Positions 9,256 to 18,614 of a DNA stretch of 64,000 nt are shown here, one piece after another. Made by a program: the position numbers and the translations under genes. The DNA is taken from the NCBI GenBank assembly GCA_965230415.1, contig CBDDKZ010000003.1, positions 62,001-126,000 of the forward strand, read 5' to 3'. The notes beneath the pieces are model-generated. The model was not told the DNA's origin. It worked only from the letters and a program-made list of their open reading frames with translations, and did not search any database. How positions within the stretch are numbered: the first letter of the stretch is position 1; each line of letters starts with the position of its first letter. This DNA comes from CBDDKZ01 sp965230415 (GTDB lineage: Bacteria; Bacteroidota; Bacteroidia; Cytophagales; JAAEPT01).

Positions 9256-10512
9256 ATGGAAAAAGTAAGTCATGCACAGAAGTACCTCTTGGGTACCGCA
9301 GATAAAAGCAAGAAGTGGGGGTATAGTGAAGCCATTTGGCTGGCTTCACTGTTATTCCTTACAGGGCTTTCGCTGGAAAAATTTGGTTTTCACTTTTCTT
9401 ACCAGATGTTGCGATGGCCAAACAATGCCGTATTAGGTATCTGTTTGCCTTTGCTTTGGACCATGTTGTATTTTCTCTTCAGGCAACAGCCGCTGGTGAG
9501 GTGGCTTGGAGGGGTGCATATAACTATCGTAATCCTGTTCTTGTTAGGTGTGCAAGTGTTGATAATGGGTGTGTTTCCTCAGGTGCCCCAATCCGATTTT
9601 GCCTTAATTCAGGACCTGGGGTTTAATCATGTAACCTCTTCATGGGCTTTTATCTTCTCCATGCTTTTTTTACTTGTCAATTTATGGTTTAGTACTTTAA
9701 AAAAGATTGTACCCTTTAAAGTAAAGAATATAGGCTTTTTTTTGAACCATGCCGGTCTGTTCGTAGCCGTTTTTGCCGGTTTTCTGGGTGCTTCCGATCT
9801 TCAGCGTCTTACCATGCAGGTTTATGAAGGAGATACCAGTTGGCTGGCCATAAATGAAGAGGGACAACAACTTCAAATGCCGCTGGCCATCACACTTCAT
9901 AATTTTGATATAGAAGAGTACCGGCCGAAGTTTGGGCTGGCCGATAACGAGTCGGGAAAATTAATTCCTTCCGATAAACCGCAACTGGTACTTATTCAGG
10001 ATGAAGGAGTTGGAGCGAGTATTCAGAGCTGGGAAATTGAAGTGTTGGAATATAAGTCTGATGCTATAAAAGTCGGTGAAGATTTTCAAAACTACTACGA
10101 AGAAGGATCTGCCCCGGCTGCAAGAGTTAAAGCCTCCAAAGGTGAACATATCATCGAAGGGTGGATATCCTCCGGTAGTTTTATGTCTTTGCCGGCAGCG
10201 CTTAACCTTGATGAGCAATACAGCCTGGTGATGACGGCTCCCGAACCGAAAAAATTTAGTTCCGAAGTAAGCATCTATCATAAGGATGAGCAACCGAAAG
10301 AAGCTACACTGGAGGTAAACAAACCTGTTAGCCTGGCGGGGTGGGATATCTATCAGCTTAGTTATGATGCTGCATTCGGGAAGTGGTCGCGTTCTTCCAC
10401 TTTTGAGTTGGTAAGAGATCCCTGGATTGTAGTTGTATATGCAGGGATTTTTATGATGCTGTTAGGCGCTGTTTATACCTTGTGGAAGGGACGAAACCTT
10501 ATTTCAACATAA
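9256..10512 (+). CDS. ccsB: Cytochrome c assembly protein CcsB/ResB-like
   Basis: System II cytochrome c biogenesis protein, which with CcsA delivers haem across the membrane and attaches it to apocytochromes. The 418-residue protein has four membrane segments in its first 190 residues, a large periplasmic domain (about 195-385) and a last membrane segment (WIVVVYAGIFMMLLGAVYTLW), which is the ResB/Ccs1 plan. It starts 4 bases after nrfA and is followed by ccsA, so it probably matures the NrfHA haems. Sequence recognition is by topology and context more than by a motif; ResB is a divergent family. Confidence 0.85.
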   Translation: MEKVSHAQKYLLGTADKSKKWGYSEAIWLASLLFLTGLSLEKFGFHFSYQMLRWPNNAVLGICLPLLWTMLYFLFRQQPLVRWLGGVHITIVILFLLGVQVLIMGVFPQVPQSDFALIQDLGFNHVTSSWAFIFSMLFLLVNLWFSTLKKIVPFKVKNIGFFLNHAGLFVAVFAGFLGASDLQRLTMQVYEGDTSWLAINEEGQQLQMPLAITLHNFDIEEYRPKFGLADNESGKLIPSDKPQLVLIQDEGVGASIQSWEIEVLEYKSDAIKVGEDFQNYYEEGSAPAARVKASKGEHIIEGWISSGSFMSLPAALNLDEQYSLVMTAPEPKKFSSEVSIYHKDEQPKEATLEVNKPVSLAGWDIYQLSYDAAFGKWSRSSTFELVRDPWIVVVYAGIFMMLLGAVYTLWKGRNLIST

Positions 10513-10523
10513 ATGAAAGCAAT

Positions 10524-11327
10524 ATGAATTGGGAGTACTTTATTATTACCTGCAGTATTACAATTATTCTTCAATTAGGTGGAATACTTTTGATCTACAA
10601 AACAAACAAAGTGAAATGGCGTTTGATTACTGGTCGTTGTCTTTACCTGTTGGGAATAGCGCTGCTGGCGGCCTTTATCATTTCGTTATGGATACAATTA
10701 GAGCGGCCTCCATTGCGCACATTGGGAGAAACACGTATTTGGTATGCTTTTTTTCTGCCCGTTATTGGCAGTATTATTTACTTCCGTTGGAATTATAAAT
10801 GGCTACTGCTTTATTCCACATTGCTATCGGCAGTATTTATGAGCATTAACCTGGCTAACCCCGATGTAATGAATAAAACGCTCATGCCCGCATTGCAAAG
10901 TGTGTGGTTTGTACCTCACGTAATTGTTTATATGTTTGCCTATGCCATGCTGGGAGCGTCTTCTGCAGTTGCTGTACGTGCGCTTTGGCTTTATTTTGGA
11001 AAAAGGAATGATAAAAACCTGATAATAGTAGCAGATAATATGGTTTTTATTGGCTTCGGTTTTTTGACGCTGGGACTGCTTTTCGGTGCTCTTTGGGCTA
11101 AAACAGCTTGGGGGCATTACTGGACCTGGGACCCCAAAGAAACCTGGGCTTTTCTTACTTGGCTGGCCCACCTTATCTATATACATTTAAGGTTTTTACA
11201 TCCTAAAAAACACCTGATGGCCTATAAGTCCCTTACATTGGCTTTTGTCATATTAATGGCCTGTTGGTTTGGTGTGAATTACATGCCGTCGGCCAAAATG
11301 AGTGTACACACTTACACGCAGGATTAA
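10524..11327 (+). CDS. ccsA: Cytochrome c assembly protein CcsA (haem-handling WWD protein)
   Basis: Integral membrane partner of CcsB and a member of the CcmC/CcmF/CcsA haem-handling family. The tryptophan-rich motif is visible as WGHYWTWDPKETWAF, with several membrane helices and conserved His residues around it (FVPHVIVYMFAY; HLIYIHLRF). The open frame extends to a GTG at 10482 inside ccsB, but the ATG at 10524 gives a natural hydrophobic start (MNWEYFIITCS) 11 bases after the ccsB stop and is preferred. 267 residues. It is the last gene of the nrfHA-ccsBA operon. No convincing terminator follows. Confidence 0.93.
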   Translation: MNWEYFIITCSITIILQLGGILLIYKTNKVKWRLITGRCLYLLGIALLAAFIISLWIQLERPPLRTLGETRIWYAFFLPVIGSIIYFRWNYKWLLLYSTLLSAVFMSINLANPDVMNKTLMPALQSVWFVPHVIVYMFAYAMLGASSAVAVRALWLYFGKRNDKNLIIVADNMVFIGFGFLTLGLLFGALWAKTAWGHYWTWDPKETWAFLTWLAHLIYIHLRFLHPKKHLMAYKSLTLAFVILMACWFGVNYMPSAKMSVHTYTQD

Positions 11328-12043
11328 CAGGTGTTTAATGTTTTGCAATGTGTACGGGCAAAGTGACCGGCGAGTAGGCAAGGCTATTCTTCCTCATGAT
11401 TTGAATGTTTTGCTTTGCAATATGGTCATCACCAAATTTATGGGGGAAATGGGTGTAATACTTTATATTACTTTTAACTAGCTAGAAACCTATTCGTTGC
11501 ACTAAAAGACTTTAAGGATTCATTGCGTGTAATTTATGGTATCTCCATTTATTAGTGCTTACTTTTGTATACTAAACTTAATTTTTGCTAAGATATAGCA
11601 TATGGACCTTGTAAAGCCCCTTTAAGCGTTTTGATTTTTACAAGTTAGTTCTTGCAAAAATGCGGTAGATGTCTTTACAATGAGTGCTTGATGCAATTGA
11701 TGACTGTGTAAGCTGCCAAGTAGTTGGGATGCGTAGAGTGGTATTTATCGAATGAAGGTCAGGTAAATGTAGCCCGGTATATTGAATGTATCAAATAAGT
11801 TTTGCCCTTACTTAGTTCTTTAAAGCACTATGTTTGGAATAGACTAAATAGAATTAAGCCCTTTTTCTTTAGTTGAAGTACCTGGAAACCCCAGGCCAGG
11901 AATACTTATGGTTTACAAAATTGTGCTGTAGACAAGCATAGCTATTACTTGCTTAGGTAAGCTTGTTTCAAGATCAATGTTGTAAACAAACAAGATAACC
12001 CCATTTTGTTTGTAAATATTTCTTTAATCTAAAATAACATGAG
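11328..12043. other. Long intergenic region, no gene seen
   Basis: 716 AT-rich bases between ccsA and the subtilase gene. All frames are broken. I see no tRNA, no clear hairpin with a T-run and no remnant I can name. This is the longest empty stretch in the window. Confidence 0.5.
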
Positions 12044-13693
12044 ATGAATAACTTACGATTAATTACCATTTTATTTCTGACGGCTTTAGTCAGCGTAACA
12101 ACAATGGCACAAGATTATGTTCCCGGTCGCTTAATTGTGCGGATCGCAGAAAACAAAATTGAAAATAAAGTTCAAAAGTTTGGCGAGCTCAATACGGAGA
12201 ATGGCCTGCTTTCTAAAAAAAGAATTGGCAGCCGCAGGTCACTGGAGCGTAAAGAATTTACAGGTACCTGGGTACTTTATTTTTCAAAAGATAGCGATAT
12301 GAAAAAGATAATCGCTGACTATGAGGCGAGTGGAATTTTTGAATATGTAATGCAGGACAGTTATGCAAAATCCGATGCTATTATTTCAAAAGCCGTAATA
12401 CCAAACGATACCGAGTTACATTGGCAATGGTGGCATATCAATGACGGGAACTATACAGGGGGGCAAACCTGGGGAGTTATGGACTCAAAAGAAGATGCGG
12501 ATATTGACAGCGAGCTGGCCTGGGAGATAGAACAGGGTAGCGAGGATATTGTGGTCGCGGTTTTAGATGCGGGTATGACCTTAAACCACCCTGATATCGA
12601 TGATAGAATATGGCATAATGAAAGCGATCCGGTAGATGGCTTTGATAATGATGATAACGGATTTGTAGATGACATTGACGGTTGGGACTTTATCGAAAAT
12701 GACATGGATCCAACAGATGAGCACGGTCATGGTACAAACGTGGCTACCATGATTGGAGCTGAAGCTAACAATGAATTGGGGCACGTTGGTGTAGACTGGA
12801 ATTGCCGAATTATGGCGGTGCGTGTCTTGGATGAAAATGGAAGCGGGCCCTGGGGAGACATCGCCGGAGGAATATATTATGCGGTTGATAATGGAGCGCA
12901 TATCCTTAATTTATCTTTAGGAGGTAGCGGCGATCAGCCCGTTGTAATGGAGGCTGTTCAACATGCTGTAGACAATGGAGTAGTATTGGTGGCTGCCATG
13001 GGTAATGACAATATCATGGATCCGCATTTTCCGGCCTCTATAGAAGAAGTGATCGCTGTGGGAGCTACTAATGTATATGACAACCGGGCGGTACCATTTA
13101 CCGCCGGAGGTGCTGAAGGAGGAAGTAATTATGGCGATTACATTGATGTAGTAGCACCGGGAGATATTATGTTTGGGCATCAATATAACGATACCTCAAG
13201 CTATCTGTGGATGCAGGGAGGTACGTCACAAGCTACTCCTGTTGTATCTGGAATATGTGCTTTATTGCTGGCACAAGACCCAAGCAGGACACCGGAAGAA
13301 ATTCGTGAAATTATTCGGGTGTCGTCAGAAGACCAGGTGGGTGATCCGTTTGAAGATACAGAAGGTTATGATATCTACTATGGGTATGGAAGAGTAAATG
13401 CGCATCAGGCATTGTTACATGGGATACCAACATCAAGCAATGATGTGAATGAATTGCCATCCGCATATGTCTATCCGAATCCTGCAAGTGATGTCATCTA
13501 TGTGCATTCCCCTTATCAAAATACGGAAGTCGTTTTAATGAATTCCCTTGGTGTTGAAGTGAAACGTAAAGTAATAAACGATTCTTCAGAATTACAATTT
13601 AAGATAAATGACCTTACCGAAGGTGCTTACATCGTCTCTATGACTGATATGTCAAGCAATAAAAAAAGCTTTAGCAAGTTTATGCTTCGCTAA
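12044..13693 (+). CDS. Secreted subtilisin-like (S8) protease with T9SS tail
   Basis: Extracellular serine protease of family S8. The signal peptide is MNNLRLITILFLTALVSVTTMA. An N-terminal propeptide region (to about 125) precedes the catalytic domain, with Asp175 (VAVLDAGM), His229 (GHGTNVA) and Ser395 (GGTSQATPVVSG). The C-terminal T9SS domain begins at VYPNPASDVI and ends SFSKFMLR. The 549-residue protein is complete. It is transcribed alone, with a strong terminator 16 bases after the stop. The annotated ATG is supported because the ATG five bases upstream leads straight to a stop. Substrate unknown. Confidence 0.93.
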   Translation: MNNLRLITILFLTALVSVTTMAQDYVPGRLIVRIAENKIENKVQKFGELNTENGLLSKKRIGSRRSLERKEFTGTWVLYFSKDSDMKKIIADYEASGIFEYVMQDSYAKSDAIISKAVIPNDTELHWQWWHINDGNYTGGQTWGVMDSKEDADIDSELAWEIEQGSEDIVVAVLDAGMTLNHPDIDDRIWHNESDPVDGFDNDDNGFVDDIDGWDFIENDMDPTDEHGHGTNVATMIGAEANNELGHVGVDWNCRIMAVRVLDENGSGPWGDIAGGIYYAVDNGAHILNLSLGGSGDQPVVMEAVQHAVDNGVVLVAAMGNDNIMDPHFPASIEEVIAVGATNVYDNRAVPFTAGGAEGGSNYGDYIDVVAPGDIMFGHQYNDTSSYLWMQGGTSQATPVVSGICALLLAQDPSRTPEEIREIIRVSSEDQVGDPFEDTEGYDIYYGYGRVNAHQALLHGIPTSSNDVNELPSAYVYPNPASDVIYVHSPYQNTEVVLMNSLGVEVKRKVINDSSELQFKINDLTEGAYIVSMTDMSSNKKSFSKFMLR

Positions 13694-13708
13694 AACCGGC
13701 ATAAGGAC

Positions 13709-13742
13709 AGCACCCGGTTCAATTGTTATTGTTCCGGGTGCT
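13709..13742 (+). terminator. Rho-independent terminator of the subtilase gene
   Basis: A 9-bp GC-rich stem (AGCACCCGG 13709-13717 with CCGGGTGCT 13734-13742) has a 16-nt loop and is followed by TTTTATTTTG on the plus strand. Confidence 0.85.
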
Positions 13743-13801
13743 TTTTATTTTGTATATGATGCCTGAAACTATTGCTCCGGCTTGAGAAATGCTTGTTTAA
13801 T

Positions 13802-13826
13802 AATGATCTGTGAACCACAGGTCATT
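13802..13826 (-). terminator. Stem-loop after the HugZ-like gene, possible terminator
   Basis: An 11-bp stem with one G-U pair (13802-13812 with 13816-13826) and a 3-nt loop lies 25 bases beyond the minus-strand stop at 13851. The following minus-strand sequence is only moderately T-rich, so termination is likely but not certain. Confidence 0.5.
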
Positions 13827-13850
13827 TGTTTATGATGGCCAATCTTCTAA

Positions 13851-14564
13851 TTACTTACATTTATGTGCCAATTCAACCAATGCTTCACGCGCCTGCTTGC
13901 TGCTAGAAATTGGTTCATCAAAAGTAAATCGTATTTTACGTTTGTTTAAATAAACGTAAAAACCGGCCGCATCAATTCCCGACATGCGTACTTCATCTTC
14001 TTCGTGAACGTTTATTGCTTTTAACTTTTCGCAATAAGCCTTTAAATTATGCATGTGGTCCTCATTCATATGGTTTACGATGTGATTCTCCGCAGTACCA
14101 AAGAAAGGGTTTTCAATTCTAAAATGGTTGTCCTCAATCCAGTGGATTGCTCCAAATCCACCAATGTAGCGATGTGTTTGAGGGCTAAGGCGGTAGAAAT
14201 CAAAGTTGTGTGCTTTATGGTAGTCTTGTGCATGTGGAAAATAGCGGTAATAACGCGCCGCAATTTCTTCCGTGTTTTCAGCAGAAACCTGTTCCATTAG
14301 CCCGATGACGCAGAGACGTGCATGTGCTTGAACGTCGTCAGTAGATGGTGCTACCAGTAACGAGCACTTGGGGTTTTCTATGATGTTTTTGGTGTGCTCG
14401 GCAATGCTCGATATAAGGACTATTGGATTGTTGTTCGCATCCAGACAATAAGGTACTGTTGATCCAAAGGGGTAACCATCTAGTTTTTGGGAAATTGTTG
14501 ATAATACACCTGCATCTAATGTGTGTAATAGGTTACGGGCGGCAGTGATTGTTTTTTTATCCAT
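13851..14564 (-). CDS. HugZ-like haem-utilisation / PNPOx-fold protein
   Basis: A two-domain protein with an N-terminal split-barrel flavin/haem-binding fold (pyridoxamine 5'-phosphate oxidase-like; GVLSTISQKLDGYPFGS, then RLCVIGLMEQV) and a C-terminal DUF2470-type domain (VNHMNEDHMHNL...MSGIDAAGFYV). This arrangement is that of HugZ haem oxygenase-like proteins, so a role in haem breakdown or flavin/haem binding is plausible but unproven. The frame reaches 14579 by a TTG; the ATG at 14564, preceded by AAAGGT at good spacing, gives 237 residues and is preferred. It is isolated and convergent with the subtilase gene. Confidence 0.82.
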   Translation of the reverse strand: MDKKTITAARNLLHTLDAGVLSTISQKLDGYPFGSTVPYCLDANNNPIVLISSIAEHTKNIIENPKCSLLVAPSTDDVQAHARLCVIGLMEQVSAENTEEIAARYYRYFPHAQDYHKAHNFDFYRLSPQTHRYIGGFGAIHWIEDNHFRIENPFFGTAENHIVNHMNEDHMHNLKAYCEKLKAINVHEEDEVRMSGIDAAGFYVYLNKRKIRFTFDEPISSSKQAREALVELAHKCK

Positions 14565-14883
14565 TTTATTACCTTTCAATTCAAAGATAGGCGAATTCGG
14601 GGAATATCGAAGGTATTAAGGATCATAGTGAGTCCCTACGTTTAAAAGGTTAAAAAAATTAGATTCGGGCTTATCGATTGTTTGCCCCCGGTAGTTGTAT
14701 CAACTTAATGGAGTTTCTTAACCGTTTTAAAAGCTTGATTTTCTTCATGTTTCTAGCAATTGGAAGCGCTTAAATGATGATTATTTTGTGTATAAAATCC
14801 TGATTTATTGCAGTTTACAAATAATTAAGGATTCAATAACTTTAATGTTTCATTAATAGATTTGGTTTGTATAAAAAAACAAA
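14565..14883. other. Divergent intergenic region with a possible promoter
   Basis: 319 bases between the HugZ-like gene and the lipoprotein gene. TAGATTTG at 14857-14864 matches the Bacteroidota -7 element TAnnTTTG and lies 20 bases before the ATG at 14884, but no clear -33 TTTG was found. No gene seen. Confidence 0.4.
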
Positions 14884-15549
14884 ATGAAATACATTTTTAT
14901 TTTATGCATATTGATCGTATTAGGGACTTCTTGTAAGAAAAAAGAGACAAAGCAGGCGTTTTCTGCTAGTTTTAATCCAACAGAAAATGGTGTAGTGACC
15001 AATGTGAATTCCGGAACTGTTCAAAGTTACTTTGAAGGAGCTCAGGGAAAAGAATTGCGTATTGGGTGGAATTCTACAGGCAGTGCTATGCGTAGTTTTC
15101 TAACCTTCGATATTGCTTCCCTAGCAACTTCCGGGGATGAAGAATTGGAAATTGATCGGGCAGTTCTAAAAGTATATGAGTCAAATACCAACCTGCACCC
15201 TTTTGATGGCGATGGAACTATAAGAACGGTACAAGCCTACTTAATTGAGTATGACGCGTTGGATGGAAGCGATTTTTACAGCACTTCCATTTATGAAATG
15301 GGAACAATAGCTACAGATGGGTATAATGTTTTAAATGAGTATGCACTTAACTTCACCAATCAACTGAGTGCTTACCTCACAGATCACGAACCGGGGGATT
15401 TGCAATTAATGCTTGCACTCACAGAGGATAACAATGTGGCTGATAACAGCCCATTAGCTTCTAGCATGTGGAATGTTTTCGCGGTAGAAGAGAATAACGA
15501 TTACATCCCGGTTGTGGAAATAAGATACAGTCATGTCAAGAAAGATTAG
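14884..15549 (+). CDS. Lipoprotein, possibly DNRLRE/CBM96-like
   Basis: A 221-residue predicted lipoprotein with lipobox LGTSC (Cys17) followed by KKK. The mature part is beta-rich, with a segment SAMRSFLTFDIASL and then IDRAVLKVYESN. Together these resemble DNRLRE/CBM96-type domains (repair of a beta-sandwich around an R-[SA]-F-[LI]-x-F-D core), which are found in secreted carbohydrate-active or adhesive proteins. The family match is by eye and uncertain; the lipoprotein signal is firm. Single gene with a possible promoter at 14857. Function unknown. Confidence 0.7.
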   Translation: MKYIFILCILIVLGTSCKKKETKQAFSASFNPTENGVVTNVNSGTVQSYFEGAQGKELRIGWNSTGSAMRSFLTFDIASLATSGDEELEIDRAVLKVYESNTNLHPFDGDGTIRTVQAYLIEYDALDGSDFYSTSIYEMGTIATDGYNVLNEYALNFTNQLSAYLTDHEPGDLQLMLALTEDNNVADNSPLASSMWNVFAVEENNDYIPVVEIRYSHVKKD

Positions 15550-15874
15550 CTAAGTATGCCTGATCATTTTTGCAAAAGTTGTCAGACAGATTGTATTAAC
15601 AATAATTAGGAGGTTTGGTAAGTTGAAATTGGCTTAATAATGAGTTATGTACTTGAGACTGCCAAATAATCTGAAAGTAGCAGGTGTCCTTTGGAGATCT
15701 TCATTCAAAAGAACTATATTTGTAAATCTTCAACAAGAGAAGCCAGAATGTAAATATGATTAATAATTCCAATGTTATTGGGCTTTACTTTTATTTATCT
15801 GTGGTATAGAATAATGAAGGTAGGTAAATTGGAGTTATTGTTTTGTAGTTTGCACTCTGCCGGCAAATACAAAT
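15550..15874. other. Intergenic leader region before the TPR gene
   Basis: 325 bases holding a good promoter candidate at 15690-15722 and then a leader of about 150 bases. A short open frame from an ATG near 15755 could encode a leader peptide of about 16 residues, but nothing supports its translation. Confidence 0.4.
15690..15722 (+). promoter_or_regulatory. Bacteroidota-type promoter for the TPR gene
   Basis: TTTG at 15690-15693 and TATATTTG at 15715-15722 match the phylum consensus TTTG-N(19-21)-TAnnTTTG, with 21 bases between them. The next gene on this strand starts at 15875, so the mRNA would have a leader of roughly 150 bases. Confidence 0.5.
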
Positions 15875-16708
15875 ATGAAAACGTACAGCTATCTCGTTCT
15901 GCTAAGCACAATGACAATTCTTACGTCAATAGTGTGGTTTGTTGTGCAAAGGCTCGATAAAATTAAAGATGGCGAACGCGATCTTAAATTTGGAGATTAT
16001 GAATCTGCAGTCGAAAAATTTACTCAGGTAATATTAGAAGAGCCCAATAATGCTATAGCTGCCGTAGCGTACAATGATTTAGGTGTGGCTTATCATCGAA
16101 TGGGAAAATATGATTTGGCCTTAGAGAACTATACAAAGGCAGTGGAACTCGATCCTTTTTATGATTTTGCTCTTGGGAATAGAGCTTTGACAAAAAGTGA
16201 TTTAGGAGAATGGGATGCTGCCATTATTGACTATAACGAAGCTATCCGTCTCATGCCCTACTTTGCAGATTATTACAATAATAGAGGGTATACTTATCGA
16301 AAAATGGGACGATACAGGAAAGCAATTCAAGATTTTGAAAAAGTACTTGAACTTGATCCTGAACATGATCGGGTAGTCGGTAACCTGGCGTTGATTTATG
16401 AAGAGCTTGGGAATTGTAGTCAGGTTATAAAATGGTGTACCTATTATCTGGAGCATTTTCCACCGCGAAAATCTGCATACAGGATGAGAGCCAGATGTAA
16501 AAAACAAATGAAAGACGTCTCCGGTGCCCGGAAGGACTACATGTTGGCCAAAAAGAATATAAATCAAAGGCATCCGGAAGAACCACTGGTATATGACAGC
16601 AGGTCTATTTGGGAAGTGATTTTTGGAACCGTAGATTTTTTTGCATTAATAGTATTGTCCTTAGGGCTGGTACTAAGAAAACAACATTTGGATAAATCTC
16701 ACAATTAG
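15875..16708 (+). CDS. Membrane-anchored TPR-repeat protein
   Basis: A 277-residue protein with one membrane segment at each end (about 6-24 and 252-270) and TPR repeats between. Repeats are clear at AYNDLGVAYHRMGKYDLALE, NRALTKSDLGEWDAAIID, NRGYTYRKMGRYRKAIQD and NLALIYEELGNC, with the helix B pattern A-x-x-x-Y and Leu-Asp-Pro links (ELDPFYD, ELDPEHD). TPRs bind partner proteins; no catalytic domain is present. Both ends in the membrane would place the repeats on one side. Partner unknown; neighbours give no clue. Confidence 0.8.
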   Translation: MKTYSYLVLLSTMTILTSIVWFVVQRLDKIKDGERDLKFGDYESAVEKFTQVILEEPNNAIAAVAYNDLGVAYHRMGKYDLALENYTKAVELDPFYDFALGNRALTKSDLGEWDAAIIDYNEAIRLMPYFADYYNNRGYTYRKMGRYRKAIQDFEKVLELDPEHDRVVGNLALIYEELGNCSQVIKWCTYYLEHFPPRKSAYRMRARCKKQMKDVSGARKDYMLAKKNINQRHPEEPLVYDSRSIWEVIFGTVDFFALIVLSLGLVLRKQHLDKSHN

Positions 16709-16719
16709 AGATTTAAGAC

Positions 16720-17196
16720 CTACTTCTCATATTCAATTTTAGTGATGCGCCATACAAAGTGTGCCACCGTTGTTTTTACGACCACCTCATCATTCACTTC
16801 TTTATTGAGTAGTGCCTGCGCCATGGGAGAGTCCATCGATATGTAGTCTTTGTTGCCTATAAGCTCCTCGTACCCCGCAATGCGTAAACGTTTTTTCAGG
16901 CCTTTGTCATTTTCAATCTCTACCCAGGCTCCAAACATCACTTTGCCTTCCTGGTAGGGATGATATTCTACCACTTTAAAATTTTCAATACATTTGCGCA
17001 GGTACAAGACGCGTTTGTCTATTTCACGTAGTCGCTTTTTATTGTAATGGTAATCGGCATTTTCAGATCGGTCGCCCAGACTGGCAGCCCACGCTACTTT
17101 ATTGGTCGTTTCGGGCCGCTCTACTCTCCAAAGATGGTCTAATTCAGCCTTCAGTTTTTCTAATCCTTCCGGAGTGATTAGTTGTGATCTCTTCAT
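16720..17196 (-). CDS. greB: Transcription elongation factor GreB-like
   Basis: Cleavage factor that enters the secondary channel of backtracked RNA polymerase and stimulates transcript cleavage. The 158-residue protein has the N-terminal coiled coil with the acidic tip (LGDRSENADYHYNKKRLREID) and the C-terminal FKBP-like domain (VEIENDKGLKKRLRIAG; DYISMDSPMAQALLNKE). GDRSENADY and the overall length fit the GreA/GreB family; the basic K/R-rich coiled coil and conserved RLREIDKR favour GreB. Monocistronic, convergent with the TPR gene 11 bases away. Confidence 0.93.
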   Translation of the reverse strand: MKRSQLITPEGLEKLKAELDHLWRVERPETTNKVAWAASLGDRSENADYHYNKKRLREIDKRVLYLRKCIENFKVVEYHPYQEGKVMFGAWVEIENDKGLKKRLRIAGYEELIGNKDYISMDSPMAQALLNKEVNDEVVVKTTVAHFVWRITKIEYEK

Positions 17197-17475
17197 AGTC
17201 CATTAAGAATTTACATTGCTATTTACGTAATATGCAAACATTCAAAATTACAAGATTCATTCATTGTTATGAAAATTAATTTGTCCTATTAAGAAATACT
17301 TAACCTAAAATGAAATCGCGTAAGGTGTTATTATCGTAACTTGGACTTTCGCTGTGAAGCGTTTTTTTTTGCATTAATTAACCGTTGAGAAGAGCAGTTC
17401 TACTTGGATATAAAGATGCTAAAACCAACATTTTCACTGTTTTACCGTATAAATATAAAATTATCAATGTGAAAT

Positions 17476-18072
17476 ATGATTAAATTAATAATTAATTTCC
17501 TGATATGCACCCTGTTTTTTTCTGTAAGCGTAAGCGGCCAAATAACCAAAGAATTTAAAACTAAACTGCATAGTGCGCTAGAAGATGGAGCCTTTGTTGA
17601 TCATATAAATATCAATGAAGGTTACGTATCTATTATATCACGCATGCTCACATTTTGCTATTCCGAAAATCTTAAAATTAGATTCAAAGCAGAGGTGAGT
17701 GATCATGGCGAGGTCCTCGATCCTTTAATTGAAGTGAAATACCGAGCCGCCACGTGGATGTTTATCGACGAACTGGATTTGAGGTATATAGATAGTAATG
17801 GGGAAGAGCGGACATTTCATAAGCAACTTCCTGAAGGCGAACGTACCAAGCTCTACGATGGCAATACGAGTGAAAAAATTACCATTGCTTTGTCTGAAGA
17901 ATTAAAGGCCTATTTGAAACATTGGGCCGAAAATTCTGATCAGGTACTGCAGTTTAATTTGAAGGGAGATCATGGTCATGCTGCGTGTATGACAGATCAG
18001 GCGAAAGACAAGGCACATCGTAAAATTATACATAATTGGTTTCAGACCCTTGAAAATTTAAGTGATATGTAA
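17476..18072 (+). CDS. Exported protein of unknown function
   Basis: A 198-residue protein with a signal peptide (MIKLIINFLICTLFFSVSVSG, cleavage before QITK). The mature region is charged and has three cysteines (MLTFCYSEN; HAACMTD gives one each, with no CxxC). I recognise no motif. It stands alone between greB and the EF-G remnant and ends with IHNWFQTLENLSDM. The signal peptide suggests a periplasmic or outer location. Confidence 0.65.
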   Translation: MIKLIINFLICTLFFSVSVSGQITKEFKTKLHSALEDGAFVDHININEGYVSIISRMLTFCYSENLKIRFKAEVSDHGEVLDPLIEVKYRAATWMFIDELDLRYIDSNGEERTFHKQLPEGERTKLYDGNTSEKITIALSEELKAYLKHWAENSDQVLQFNLKGDHGHAACMTDQAKDKAHRKIIHNWFQTLENLSDM

Positions 18073-18126
18073 CTTCTTAGTTCGATTATAGGCGCTTTTT
18101 ATTGAATATATATCATTCGTGTATAA

Positions 18127-18531
18127 TATCCGGTAGAAGGGATGTTTGTCAGGCTCTTCGACGGAGCGATGCACGATGAAGATTCACATGGCCTGGACTT
18201 TGAATTGGCCGCTTTGGAAGGATTCAAAGAAGCAGCCCGATTGAGTAAGCCGCGTCTGTTGGAACCCATTATGGAGTTGATAGTGGAAGGACCCGCTGAA
18301 TATACGGGAGCCATTACTGCTGATATCAGCAGAAGACGAGGGCAAATCAAGCAAATTGATGCGACTCATGGTAAGCAGCTTATAACTGCTGATGTTCCCC
18401 TTGAAAGCTTATTTAAATATATAGGCTCTTTGAGGTCACTAACAGCGGGAAGAGCTGCGGCACACATTAGCTTCTCCCACTATGCAGTGGCTTCTAAAGA
18501 AGCGCAGCAAAAACTGTTGATGGCTAGTTGA
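18127..18531 (+). pseudogene. 3'-end remnant of an elongation factor G gene (copy 1)
   Basis: The frame reads as domains IV-V of EF-G: VRLFDGAMHDEDS, FKEAARLSKPRLLEPIMEL, EYTGAITADISRRRGQI, VPLESLFKYIGSLRSLTAGRAA, then a short tail ending LLMAS. The homology starts at YPVEG, immediately after a stop at 18124, before the first ATG (18142). Everything upstream (the GTPase and domains II-III, about 550 residues) is missing, so this is a 5'-truncated gene copy. It keeps the stop and the terminator of its parent. A second, shorter remnant lies at 21918. A small 129-residue protein could still be made but could not work as a translocase. Confidence 0.82.
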
Positions 18532-18537
18532 TTTAAC

Positions 18538-18566
18538 GCACAGGGCACCGGCTGGGTGCTCTGTGC
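18538..18566 (+). terminator. Rho-independent terminator after EF-G remnant 1
   Basis: A 12-bp stem with one G-U pair (GCACAGGGCACC 18538-18549 with 18555-18566) has a 5-nt loop and is followed by ATTTTTATA. It is probably carried over from the parent EF-G gene. Confidence 0.8.
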
Positions 18567-18614
18567 ATTTTTATATAGTTGATATAAATTCGGTTTTAGT
18601 CGAATTGTATGTTA

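Noticed and set aside
11328..12043. Degraded gene or small RNA in the long gap after ccsA
   Set aside because: No frame gives recognisable protein in either direction and no hairpin with T-run was found.
15772..15960. 62-residue open frame in the leader of the TPR gene
   Set aside because: It overlaps the TPR start in another frame, has no RBS and no recognisable composition.
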